Shown piece by piece: positions 54,650-64,000 of a stretch of 64,000 bases of DNA. Within the stretch, counting starts at the first letter, position 1. The number at the start of each line of letters is the position of its first letter. The notes under the pieces are model-generated. The model saw nothing but the letters and a program-made list of their open reading frames with translations, searched no databases and had not been told where the DNA came from. A program made the translations under genes and the position numbers. The stretch is from Ypsolopha sequella (Eukaryota; Arthropoda; Insecta; Lepidoptera; Ypsolophidae). The stretch lies in contig OW203991.1 of the NCBI GenBank assembly GCA_934047225.1, positions 1,612,001 through 1,676,000 on the forward strand, read 5' to 3'.

Positions 54650-56040
54650 TTATATCTAAATCGATTCCTTACTCGGAGAGTAAAGATATTATATCAAAAT
54701 TTGACAGCTTAGCCCCCAACGTTAAAATTTTAAACGATGAGTCCCTACGCCTTCTTGGTGCCCCCGTCCTAAATGAATCGATCCCTGGGTTCGTGAATGA
54801 TCAGGTTTCTAAATTTATAAATAGTTCTGACCGTTTGACCAAACTCAATCCCCATATGGCATTTTTTATAATACGTTTCTGCCTTTTTGTCCCTAAATTA
54901 ACCTACGTTCTCCAGTGCTGCCCTCTTTGGAAATTTGATACACTTCTAAAAATTATGGACAATACCCTTTAACAAACATTGGTAAGGATACTGAACTGCT
55001 CACTCACCGACCGGTGCTGGACCCAAGCTTCACTACCGGGCCGGTTCGGTGGCCTAGGGATCCGCAAAATCTCGAGTGTGGCACTCCCTGCTTTTCTGTC
55101 ATCCGTCTATAGCACGCATGTCTTCGGTACTTTAATTTTCCCCTCACTAGGTGTCGTTGAGGCGTCGTGCTTGATGAAGGCCAGGGATGCATGGGTGCAA
55201 GCCTGTCCTGGTGAGGATCTGTCCACCGATTTGACAATTCAAAGACTGTGGGACGAGCCGGTCTGCTGTAAGGTGCAAAATGACCTGTTGGAGACTGCTT
55301 CTGACTCAGCAGATCAAGCGCGTCTCCTGGCATCTGGCGAACGGGAGTCAGGTTTCTGGCTGCAAGCTGTACCATCCACTAACATCGGCACGAAGCTGGA
55401 CAGAATCACTTTCTCCCTTGCCGTAAGCCTCCGTTTCGGTGCAAGGACGAATGAGCCACATCGCTGTTGGTGTGGCACAGAAGTCGATCAGCTTGGACAC
55501 CACGGCCTCTCATGTTGACGTAGTGCCGGCCGCTTGCCGCGGCATGCCAGTTTAAACGATGTCATCCACAGGGCCCTTGCCACCGTCAACGTACCGGCTA
55601 TATTGGAACCGAAAGGTTTATCGCGTGACGATGGCAAGAGGCCTGATGAAGAACGGCAGGGCATTAGTGTGGGACGCAACGTGTGTCGATACTTTAGCGC
55701 CGTCTTACGCCGGTATGACTGCTGTCAAAGCGGGTGCAGCCGTGGCAGCGTCAGAAGGAAACAAGAGGCGTCGGTATGCAGGCCTCAGTTTAGACTGCAT
55801 ATTTGCGCCTTTTGGCGTTAAGACCCTCGGGCCGTGGAGTCCAGAAGCAAAAATCCTTTTCAAGGAATTAACTACGCGGCTGGTCGACGTCTGTGGGGCC
55901 CCGAGGGCTGGCGCATATCTTGGCCAGCGAATAAGTCTGGCCATACAAAGAGGAAACGCAGCCAGCCTTCTAGGTACCCTTCCACATGACGACGGCGATC
56001 TGGCTAATATTTTCTATTTAGTTTAATTTTAATAAACTTG
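54650..56040 (+). pseudogene. 5'-truncated non-LTR retrotransposon, C-terminal region
   Basis: Begins downstream of the RT domain: SKFDSLAPNVKILNDESLRL, LGAPVLNESIPGFVNDQ, MAFFIIRFCLFVPKLTYVLQ, then QASLPGRFGGLGIRKISSVA, LDRITFSLAVSLRFGARTNE, HRCWCGTEVDQLGHHGLSC. A TGA at 55517 probably replaces an Arg codon before [18 protein letters not shown] and [19 protein letters not shown]. After a short deletion it resumes [56 protein letters not shown] and LGQRISLAIQRGNAASLLG. The C-(W)C..H..C cluster suggests a zinc-binding tail. The AATAAA at 56048 and the 3' UTR motif at 56080 follow. Confidence 0.85.
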
Positions 56041-56184
56041 TAATTTAATAAAGATTTTAGTTTGTTTAAGTTTTTATGTTTTATAGGATTATTTAGTTTT
56101 AAACTCAAGTTACTTTTTTGATATTTAAGTTTTAATAGATCACTTACTGTATTATGTTTCTGTGTGACTGTTTGTTTTCGCAAT

Positions 56185-56612
56185 CAGAGAGCTTGCGTGA
56201 CATATTTATATATTTATCAGAGAGCTTGCTTGACATATTTATATATTTATAAGAGAGCTTGCGTCACATATTTATATATTTTATCAGAGAACTTGCTTGA
56301 CATATTTATATATTTATCAGAGAGCAACTTGCGTCACATATTTATGTATTTATCAGAGAGCTTGCGTGACGTATTTATATATTTATCAGAGATCTTGCGT
56401 CACATATTTATATATTTATCAGAGAGCTTGCGTGACATATTTATATATTTATCAGAGAGCTTGCGTGACATATTTATTTATTTATCAGAGAACTTGCGTG
56501 ACATATTTATATATTTATCAGAGAGCTTACGTGACATATTTATATATTTATCAGTGAGCTTGCGTGACATATTTATTTGTATATCAGAGAGCTTTCGTAA
56601 CATATTTTCAAG
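56185..56612 (+). repeat. 33-bp minisatellite, about 13 copies
   Basis: Unit GAGAGCTTGCGTGACATAT then TTATATATTTATCA. Copies differ at TGAC/TCAC/TAAC and CTTGCG/CTTGCT/CTTACG. A multiple of three, so several frames stay open (for example RACVTYLYIYQ repeated). Confidence 0.95.
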
Positions 56613-56864
56613 TACAGGGTTAGCTGTGTAATTGCAATTATACTTTCTTTTTCAATTTTGAATTTGAGATTTTGTTTAAAGCCATATATCTACGTAATTC
56701 TTAAGAAAAATCATTTACTTACATACTTTGAAAAAGTTTGATTTCAATGCAATAGTTTTGATTCGTAAATAAGTAAGATATCTCTTTACAAAAAGCTTGG
56801 ATTCGTTCATTAGGTGCGATCAAAATTTTGCGAACAAAAAACATATTATCACGACATACTCTTA

Positions 56865-57062
56865 CATCCCCAAGAAGTGTCAGCTGTGTTCTGAGTGTGG
56901 ACTGTCTGGGCTCGTACACTCTCTTTTCACTAATGATTTTTACGTCCCATTGTTATCTGGGTTGTCGCCGTACTTTAAGCTTTGCTGCATGCTTGACAGG
57001 GTGGGATTTGAACCTAGGTCTCGGAATTGAGATACTGGCGTCCTACTTTGAGCTACCGCTGC
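56865..57062 (-). mobile_element. tRNA-derived SINE, full head in reverse orientation
   Basis: On the minus strand from 57062: GCGGTAGCTCAAAGTAGGACG (A box) then CCTAGGTTCAAATCCCACCC (perfect B box GGTTCAAATCC), followed by the SINE body (CAACCCAGATAACAATGGG, ACGTAAAAATCATTAGTG, AGTCCACACTCAGAACAC). Confidence 0.75.
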
Positions 57063-57510
57063 AAAATTTGTTTTGTGTTATACAACGCTAGCCAACACTA
57101 AAACCATCTCTTCATACTGGGTTACCAACTAGAACCCTAGAGACTGCACAAAAACGACATCCACTCGGGCAAAGCCTTCGACGAAAACCTAACATGTTGT
57201 AAGTAAATGGACGAATAACTTTGTTAGCCAATCTCGTTTTCAGGAATAAAACAGAAGCCTAACTTTCGTCTGATGAATAGTTTATTTGCTGTCGAAACAC
57301 AAACTACTTCACTAAAAGAGATCCCATGGGGAAATATTTTTCCAAAACAAATAGACAAGATAAATACTGAAAAACAACTCTATTACTTGTCACATAGATG
57401 TCACAGATCTATCGTGGTCATTATTCACTAGCTTTGTTCATTCAAGGGAAACGGACTAAAGCTTCAAGTGGGATTCCCTGAGGTGTTTTGCCCATTTATT
57501 TACCGGTTTT

Positions 57511-57627
57511 TTAATATTTGCTTGCCCTAGATTTTTTGCGTCCTCTTTCTGTCTTTGATCCCAAAATAATGTTTTTAATTTGAGCTTTTTGTGTACACGG
57601 TTCTTGACTTGGCGTTGGCGTTACAGG
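57511..57627 (-). CDS. Probable terminal coding exon of an unknown gene
   Basis: Acceptor GGACTTTAACCCCAG is followed by 38 codons and TAA: PVTPTPSQEPCTQKAQIKN, then IILGSKTERGRKKSRASKY. Basic C-terminal tail (ERGRKKSRASK) could be a nuclear localisation signal. There is no ATG, as expected for a last exon. Upstream exons beyond 57627 were not found. Confidence 0.45.
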   Translation of the reverse strand, partial: PVTPTPSQEPCTQKAQIKNIILGSKTERGRKKSRASKY

Positions 57628-57629
57628 CT

Positions 57630-58150
57630 GGGGTTAAAGTCCTTCCCAGTTATTGTTAAATTTTATGGCCTTCCTTTGATTTAGGATACTATGTTACCTA
57701 CAAGAATTTGATTCTAATGATTGACCCTTTCAATCGATATCATAAAAATACAGGAGTGTATTTTTGTTCGATACGATTCCCAATTAAGGCGGGTGATTAT
57801 TCAAAATTAATAGAATGCAGTTTTTCTTTATTTTAAAAATGAAATAAAAGTTTATTTGAATAAAATTTGTTATCTTTAATGTTTAGGGCACTTTCCTTCC
57901 TTTCGTTTGGTCCAACCTGTATAGTGTATAACGTTAATGTATAACAATAACAGCTGTCATAGACTTGTGATACTTGGTCTATGCAGCTATGCATCGTTGT
58001 CTTACATAGCACAACTATTTGGAGACTAGAACTAGAAATTACCTCACAAAGTGCTTAAAACAACCCTGTACAAGCCCGTAGCCCGGATTCACATTTGGGA
58101 GAGTATTAAACTTTCTGAAATGCTTTTAATGATTTTATAAATAAAGTTAT
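57630..58150. other. Unassigned sequence
   Basis: Nothing recognised; may be intron of the gene ending at 57511. Confidence 0.35.
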
Positions 58151-58151
58151 A

Positions 58152-58625
58152 CAGGGGGTCCCACAGCTATGCCACATGGAGGAAAAGTACCTTAAATATT
58201 GTAGATGGAACGTTTTACTGAAACAAAACATTATTTTAATTTAAAAAACAATTTAAACTACATTCATAGATTTTTAAATAATTACATAGTTACCGGGAAT
58301 CGAACCCGCTACACGAGAAAATTTGATTAATTTTGTATTTAAAATGTTAAAATTCATGGTCTTCCTTTTATTTCTGACACTATGTTATTTAGCACAAAAT
58401 AATCCTTATGATGAAGCCTTTCGAAAGTATGATAAAGCTACAGGGTAATTATTTTTCTCATGTAACGGGTTCGATTCCCGGTTCAACCATGTAACTATTT
58501 AAAAAATCTATGAATGCAGTTTAAATTGTTTTTTAAGTTAAAATAATGTCTTCTTTCAGTAAAATGTTCCATCTACAATATTTAAGATACTTTCCCTCCA
58601 TGTGGCATAGCCGTGGGACGCCCTG
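58152..58625. mobile_element. Long foldback element with box-B-like motifs in both arms
   Basis: Arms of about 170 bp: CAGGGGGTCCCACAGCTATG, CCACATGGAGGAAAAGTACC..ATCTATG-type sequence, inverted as GGTACTTTCC-like..CCATGTGGCATAGCCGTGGG, CGCCCTG. TA flanks both ends. The left arm has CGGGAATCGAACCC, the right arm GGGTTCGATTCCCG, which contains the pol III B-box consensus GGTTCGATTCC. The centre is unique AT-rich sequence. Confidence 0.85.
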
Positions 58626-58657
58626 TATATACAGTTGATTGATATCTATCATTAACA

Positions 58658-58830
58658 CTTATTTCATTTGGTACTTCTAAACACAAGAAAAAATACAATT
58701 ACTGTATTTTTGTTATATACTTATATATTTTTATATATTTCAGCCCCCTTTGAAATATAATTGAAATATATATCGAAAATACCGTAATTGTATTTTTTCT
58801 TGTGTTTAGAAGTATCAAATTAAATGAAAA
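58658..58830. repeat. Second foldback directly downstream
   Basis: TTTCATTTGGTACTTCTAAAC then ACAAGAAAAAATACAATTAC faces GTAATTGTATTTTTTCTTG and TGTTTAGAAGTATCAAATT; centre TTTCAGCCCCCTTTGAAAT. Confidence 0.85.
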
Positions 58831-58839
58831 GTTAAAATA

Positions 58840-59479
58840 GCAAAATAAAAACATTATCACTTATGACTCATATAACGTGAAATAAATGTTACATCGCATC
58901 TATATATATACATACAAATGTACAATCATTTTGGATGAAGTCCAAAGATCGAAATATGATCGGTATAGGACACCCATATCATGATATCTCCCCCCTGCAT
59001 ATGGGCCTAGTCCCCTGACGCTAAAGTCAAAACTATGTTGCAATCAAGCCAGTAAGTTTATCAGGCTTTAGTATGTCAATCAATATAACTTGCTGAGCTG
59101 AGTCACATCTTGCTGAGAGATGCTGCAATTGACAGGCGGTGACGTCATATACTGATACTGGAAATTGATCGATTATAGAATGTTACTGGATAGGTATAAC
59201 TATACTTGAATCACATGTCTTATCAGTTTTTTGACTATTTATTTTACCACGACATGAAGGACGTGAATTCTATCAAAATGGTCTGAAATGGTCAAAAACG
59301 TAATGGACAGGGTCAGTCAAATTTGGGTAGTATTATTTGCTAGTATATGTTCGTGGCTCACATCGAAATAAATGGTGGTTCATAATTTGAATCAAATACA
59401 GAGCAACTTAACTATGGAGTTATTGAATGAAACCTCAAAAACTGATAAGATAATGACTGCTAAAGGACACTTGATATTT
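58840..59479. other. Unassigned sequence
   Basis: No gene or element recognised. Confidence 0.35.
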
Positions 59480-59630
59480 GTGTCGATTCGGCGCAACACA
59501 ACTGACAAGACTAACCTTATTTTGAGCGTCCCGTCTTTGTATTTTCGATACAGAAAGAAAAGGACAGAACACTTAAATTAAGTTTAGTCTTGTCAATTAA
59601 GTCAAGTTGTGTTGCGCCGAATCGGTGTTA
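59480..59630. mobile_element. Foldback MITE, family B, copy 3
   Basis: TGTCGATTCGGCGCAACACAA faces AAGTTGTGTTGCGCCGAATCG; the left arm lacks about 10 bp (CTTAACTTAA) present in copies 1 and 2. Confidence 0.85.
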
Positions 59631-60840
59631 TTGTCAATCAAGTTGACAACCCCTAAAAAAAGTTTCGTGTCACAGTGAAAGGCCTTATTATGTACTCGTA
59701 TGTATTTGCAAAAAATAAATATGTGCACAAAGGCGAACTTGATGCTAATTAACATTCTGTACCGGTTTACCTTTGGTGATTTTTATTTTTATTTAATTTT
59801 AAATTATGTGAAGAGTTCAAGGTTAGTGCCAGATAAATTAATTACATAAGTACTTTAATATACTAGGATTTATACCCTTGAATATTAACATTGATTATAC
59901 CTTCTATAGCATGGTTATCGTAAGAACGAAAAAGCCGCTTGTTATAAAAAATCTGGGTTCTTTTTAATTACCTACCAAAAATCAACTGTATTTTAAAATA
60001 TTAATTTCGGGTTTATTCTAACTTTCCTACCCTGATAATCTTCTGGAGATATATCTAAATCATCAATCAATCTCTAATAATAACTTTTTATAAAACTATA
60101 AGAATCTTACCATCGTGATTTTTATATTATTATGAAGGATATACGTTTGCAAAGATTCAAACGAACACCAAGAGTAAACAACGTATTTATTTTCCTAAAT
60201 TATTAAATTTTATTCATAAAAAGCAGCGATATTTTGATCTCTCTTTGATTCACCGCACTACTCGGACACGTAATGTATCAGATATATTTTGTATTTCTTT
60301 TGTTATGCGATGGACCTATTGTGCTTAAGGCGATATGCGAAAAAAATACGGGTGTTTCTTTTCTGTGTATTTCATGAAATACACGGAAAATTATAATTAG
60401 AGTCTGGTACATGCATTTTGACTATATAATCTAGGGATTAGAAATTGGAAAACATGTTTGAATAAATTTTCCTCGATGGAAATAATTGTTGAAATGCGGT
60501 CTTCAAACACACTTTTTCTCCTCGTTTGACGAATAGGAACCATATACAGATACAGAACTCAAACATATTTTATTATGTGTTTTTTAACAATATATATTTT
60601 AGTTTTTTTAATAAAAATATAAAATCAACTTTTTTCCCTTTTGCCCTGAATCCACTCCCTCTCGCACTGCGCGATTTTTCGCTTGGAGTGACAGTGACAA
60701 AAATAAAATTCGCATAGCCTCTTAAAGGGGGTGTTCTCCCAATTTTGTCTCTTTTCAAACACATTCTAAACCGTGAAATTGTGATAATTCACTTTTTCTT
60801 AGAGCATGCACCAATACTTTTAGATCTTCAATACGCGATT
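59631..60840. other. Unassigned; LINE tail scrap and dispersed repeat
   Basis: ACAAAGGCGAACTTGATGC (59738) resembles an inverted LINE 3' end (compare 13590). 60498-60536 is the inverse of 2577-2612. No gene supported. Confidence 0.4.
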
Positions 60841-60918
60841 ACGTGCATTATTTACACAGGCCTAAACTACGTTTGATGAAAATATTTATTTCATGGAAAA
60901 GACACAGAAGTAAATTAC

Positions 60919-60920
60919 AC

Positions 60921-61000
<80 letters not shown>

Positions 61001-61213
61001 CTCCAAGCCGACACAGCTACGGTGACTGCTATTGGTGAGGAGGTGATGGGCTTCGCTGGTGTGTACATAACCAATCTTGGCTTTAAATGTTCGCCCGCAT
61101 ATACCACATTTGAGTTTTACATTCTCGTAGTTGTAGTCAATACCCACAGGTAGTCGGGCCTTGAGTTGGTCTCGCTTGAAGTCGAGATCTGCTCGTCTTT
61201 TAAACATAGACAC
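60919..61213 (-). pseudogene. LINE 3' end with zinc-knuckle tail and (GAT)n
   Basis: Minus strand: MFKRRADLDFKRDQLKARLP, VGIDYNYENVKLKCGICGR, TFKAKIGYV, a CxxC..H-like finger, NSSHRSCVGLE, then a run of ATC/ATT codons. The finger followed by a trinucleotide tail is the usual 3' end of a lepidopteran LINE type. Strongly 5'-truncated. Confidence 0.75.
60921..61001 (+). repeat. (ATG)n microsatellite
   Basis: About 27 ATG units with one GTG interruption near 60961; it is the 3' tail of the LINE above, so poly-Met, poly-Ile and poly-Ser frames here are artefacts. Confidence 0.97.
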
Positions 61214-62380
61214 ATAATAAAGTATAAGTTGAAATATTAATTTAATTTACTTCTTATACGCTTTCCTCAAAAACATTATCTTTGTATAATAGAAACTAAT
61301 TGGTGACATTTCTGAATAAAATAATATATTTGAAATAAAATAATAAAGTAAAGTTTACAAAGCAACTTATAAACGGTAATCAAAAGTTCTGCCTCTTCCA
61401 CATTGCGCCAGCTACTAGCACAAGCACGTCAGTTAAGCTGCTAGAAGCTACTAGATGGCGCGACGCGACTGTAGAGCTCTTATATCGAGAGTGCAAACAC
61501 TTAACTATAGTTTGCTGGAATGCCGAGACAGGGATCGAGGAAGATGGGGTAATTGGAACCCCTTATATTGATACAATAATTACTTTAAGTCCAAAAAAAC
61601 GAATCAAAAGCATATGAACTTGTCTTGGATCTTTTATACAGTCATAAAAGGAGAAAGAGAGAAAGCTTTAATTATAATACTTGCAAATTAAAACAAAAAA
61701 AAATACTAGTTACAGCATAGCCCATAAGGGTCTAAGATAAATATAACTTTTGTGCAACTGTGACAAAATGATTTATGAGAGATATTAGGACACGAGTACT
61801 TGTTTTAATAAACGAAGGAAGTTTGTTTTTGTTTTTCAAGGTTCTTTATTTAACAGGATAAATACAATGGTATGAAAACTTACAACATAGTCAGTAAGCA
61901 CATAAACATAATATTACTTTGCTTTTTAAGGCTTTTACATGCACCTGTCAAAACTTATGGCAATTACATTAAAATAGTTTTACATAGAATGTAAATATTT
62001 TCTAAGATGAAATCATACCTTCTACTTAATATAAACAATTTGCTGTATTGTATATTTGTAACAATGATAAGGCCCAAAAGGGACAAAAGTGATAAAACGT
62101 TGCACGTTACTTTATAGGTTTAAGAGTAAAGAGGGCTAATAATAAACGAAGGAAGTGAGTTTCGTAAAAGACTGCACGAGTGCCCAATGGCTAAATTTTT
62201 TTTTTTTTTTAATTTATTGGAACACAGAGCAAACTAGAATTATGTTCAGTTGCACACAATACCTTAATTATCTACGACAATCAAAATAATGTCTTCGCGT
62301 GACATTATTTATAACAATATTTTCAACTAACAATTTCACGAAACATTTGAAAAAGAAAACGCTAGAGTTTTCTTTGTCAT
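61214..62380. other. Unassigned sequence
   Basis: GCGCCAGCTACTAGCA (61406) is roughly inverted at 61438-61460. AACGAAGGAAGT occurs at 61813 and 62144. No gene supported. Confidence 0.35.
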
Positions 62381-62600
62381 TGTCTCGTAATACAAAATTA
62401 TAAGTATCTATTTTACTTAGTCCGTGTCTCTTAATACAAAATTGTAAGAATCTATTTTACTTAGTCAGTGCCTCCTAATACAAAATTATAAGCATCTATT
62501 TTACTTAGTCCGTGTCTCTTAATACAAAATTGTAAGAATCTATTTATCTTAGTCAGTTTCTCTTAATACAAAATTATAAATATCTACTTTACTCATTCAT
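62381..62600 (+). repeat. 44-bp tandem repeat, 5 copies, alternating pair
   Basis: TACAAAATT starts at 62391, 62435, 62479, 62523 and 62567. Variant A (TTATAAGTATCTATT..TCCGTGTCTCTTAA) alternates with variant B (TTGTAAGAATCTATT..TCAGTGCCTCCTAA), an 88-bp higher-order unit. Confidence 0.9.
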
Positions 62601-63137
62601 TTATCAGTGTCTCTTATTCTTACTTATATTTCTCTCTTCCACTCGTTTATTTTTTTAACTAATTATCCTGATATTTGTTTTCTAGGTATTTACATTACAA
62701 TTTCACAGTTTTATTTCCAATAAATTCTTATAAACAAGGAAAAACCTCAAAAGTGCGTCTCTTTGGTATTTCCGGTGAGTTAAGCTTAAGAGCCTACGAT
62801 TAATAATTATTATTCGTAGTTAAGGGCCCTTATTTCTCGTAGTACCCGTCCTGATCGCTTAGGGGTCATCTTAGCAGTGTTATAATAAATTGGGCCAATC
62901 ACAGTTCAAAATTGTGGTTTTATAATGTGATATCATAATATCGGAAAAATTTAAAGGAACTATAAGTCAATTTTAAATGTTAAAAAAACTATATAATTGT
63001 AAAATGGAAGAAGAAAAAATAGATTACAAATGGGAATCAAACATATACATTATACAACCCTAGAAACATGTTGAGAAATCTTTTCATAGAATTAAATGAA
63101 ACTTGAGAAGAATTCGTAATGTAAGCAAACGGCTCAC

Positions 63138-63230
63138 CTCAATAAATAATATGATCGAGGAAGGCAGTCTGAATCTGCTGAAACTGGTCGGCAATCCCGA
63201 TTATCTAGACACACGGCAGTGTGTCCAGGG
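63138..63230 (-). other. Candidate internal exon with strong splice sites
   Basis: Acceptor CCTTCCTTTTGCACTCAG and donor TTGAG|GTGAGC bracket 93 nt. The only frame open throughout reads GHTAVCLDNRDCRPVSADSD and CLPRSYYLLR. Joined in phase to the exon 63565-63333 it instead hits TAG after eight codons. On the plus strand the same stretch reads MIEEGSLNLLKLVGNPDYL and ends at TGA, so the coding strand is unsettled. Confidence 0.35.
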
Positions 63231-63332
63231 CTGAGTGCAAAAGGAAGGCCCGCACACTAGCCGTGTGCTATAACACGAACCATTCTGATATACTTTAAGC
63301 TTTCCATAATTATTATTTCCTATTGGACTTAC

Positions 63333-63565
63333 GAAGTTGCAGTTTTGCGTAGATGTTAAGGTCCATGGTGCCAAGTTCTACATATTCAGTTACTAAATAA
63401 AGAAAGAAGCTTAAAACAAGAACGTTGTACATTATTACAGCCATGCATGACTTAAGAAAACTCCATAAACCCAGGTTTATGGAGTTTTCAATTCTTTTTT
63501 CGGCGAAGCTGACAATCCTGGACAGCCTTTGTACTGAACTCGACTCCTTTTTCACATTGGTGCTT
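63333..63565 (-). CDS. Candidate chemoreceptor-like exon (7TM type, tentative)
   Basis: Acceptor-like ACTATCCCACCAG and a strong donor TTC|GTAAGT enclose 77 codons: STNVKKESSSVQRLSRIVS, FAEKRIENSINLGLWSFLK, CMAVIMYNVLVLSFFLYLV, TEYVELGTMDLNIYAKLQL. A hydrophobic helix of about 20 residues follows an LGLWSF segment, the pattern of the first membrane segment in insect odorant receptors. Codon use looks real. There is no ATG at the start of the frame. Fold-level resemblance only; it could belong to another membrane protein, and the next candidate exon breaks the frame, so a pseudogene is possible. Confidence 0.4.
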
Positions 63566-63599
63566 CTGGTGGGATAGTATTTATAGAAGTGAGTTGATG

Positions 63600-64000
63600 T
63601 TTACTTACATCAAATATTTTCTAGTACAAGAATACTCGTAAATAATTTATATACTTTCAAGAATATATCTATATAGATTTTTAGATATATAGGACCCGAG
63701 TAACTTTTTAAAATTGTTATTATTGCAATTTATCTCTTAGCTTGCTTTATTTATTTGACGAATCAAAAGTGCTGAAAACCTACAAACCGTAGCTTTAGTT
63801 CATAGAAGTTTTATTATTTTTAGCCACGTATGTGGTTTCCCTGTGAATTCTGTGAATTTTGAATAAATTATGATAAAACACGAGTTACGAGCAACTTCAA
63901 AGCGAATTCTTTCGTCTCCCCTGACACTACGTTCCCGGTATCCAGGGACGTCGGAGAAAATCAAAACCACTCTAGATCTATCACAAACATTTTGTGTTTT
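63600..64000. other. Unassigned sequence
   Basis: AT-rich; no further exon of the receptor-like gene identified. Confidence 0.35.

Noticed and set aside
56164..56631. 155-codon plus-strand ORF
   Set aside because: It is a by-product of the 33-bp minisatellite; the period is a multiple of three, so frames stay open without selection.
58440..58500. Possible tRNA gene at TTCGATTCCCGG
   Set aside because: A B-box motif is present but no cloverleaf with acceptor, D and anticodon stems can be drawn; it lies in the arm of a palindromic element.
60843..61025. ORF with long methionine run
   Set aside because: Translation of the (ATG)n microsatellite, which is the tail of a minus-strand LINE.

Overview
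This window looks like AT-rich, repeat-dense nuclear DNA of a moth or butterfly. That placement is inference. It rests on lepidopteran-style non-LTR retrotransposon fragments (several sharing the 3' motif ATGTCCAGCAGTGGACG), Helitron ends of the CGCGGGCGAAGCCGCGGGCAAAAGCTAG type, dispersed GGGTTCCGTAC repeats, a tRNA-derived SINE, a mariner, a piggyBac-like element, many foldback/MITE elements and a nuclear copy of mitochondrial COX1. There is no bacterial-style gene organisation and I see no rRNA, intact tRNA or CRISPR array.

Layout. 1-6.9 kb: a 42-bp minisatellite that forms part of a 317-codon minus-strand ORF, a 26-bp tandem repeat, a probable terminal coding exon (4517-4665, +) and right after it a COX1 NUMT. 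7.0-9.9 kb: a piggyBac-like element with TTAA duplications, a decayed transposase C-terminus and a 1.6-kb cargo of internal repeats. 10-21 kb: LINE fragments of at least four kinds, a foldback element with a 303-bp tandem duplication, and palindromes. 22.4-23.9 kb: a small unknown single-exon gene (22917-23180, +) between two copies of one MITE. 24-35 kb: more MITEs, a 26-bp palindrome inside an 8-bp target duplication, a gene-like minus-strand reading frame (27270-26562), a candidate secreted peptide gene (28059-28265, +) and a GC-rich promoter-like island (~31.4-31.55 kb). 35.3-38.2 kb: Helitrons, one of which carries a 1.3-kb mariner inserted exactly in its terminal CTAG. 38.8-46 kb: SINE with a nested hAT-like insertion, Tc1/mariner-type MITEs, a GC-rich foldback, and a two-exon minus-strand gene end (46612-44797). 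47-54 kb: MITEs, a Helitron holding a 128-bp tandem array with alternating variants, and further repeats. 54.6-56.6 kb: a 5'-truncated LINE bordered on both sides by units of a 33-bp minisatellite. 57-64 kb: a terminal exon (57627-57511, -), a long foldback carrying outward box-B motifs, a LINE 3' end with a (GAT)n tail, a 44-bp array, and chemoreceptor-like exons near 63.1-63.6 kb (-).

Working picture: a transposon graveyard in introns and intergenic DNA, with a few short host exons that single-frame ORF calling misses because they lack an ATG and are flanked by splice sites. No operon or pathway is visible. The gene-like items are mostly of unknown function; my exon calls rest on splice-site consensus plus codon character and need transcript evidence. 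Repeat family names come from motif recognition by eye, without any database search.
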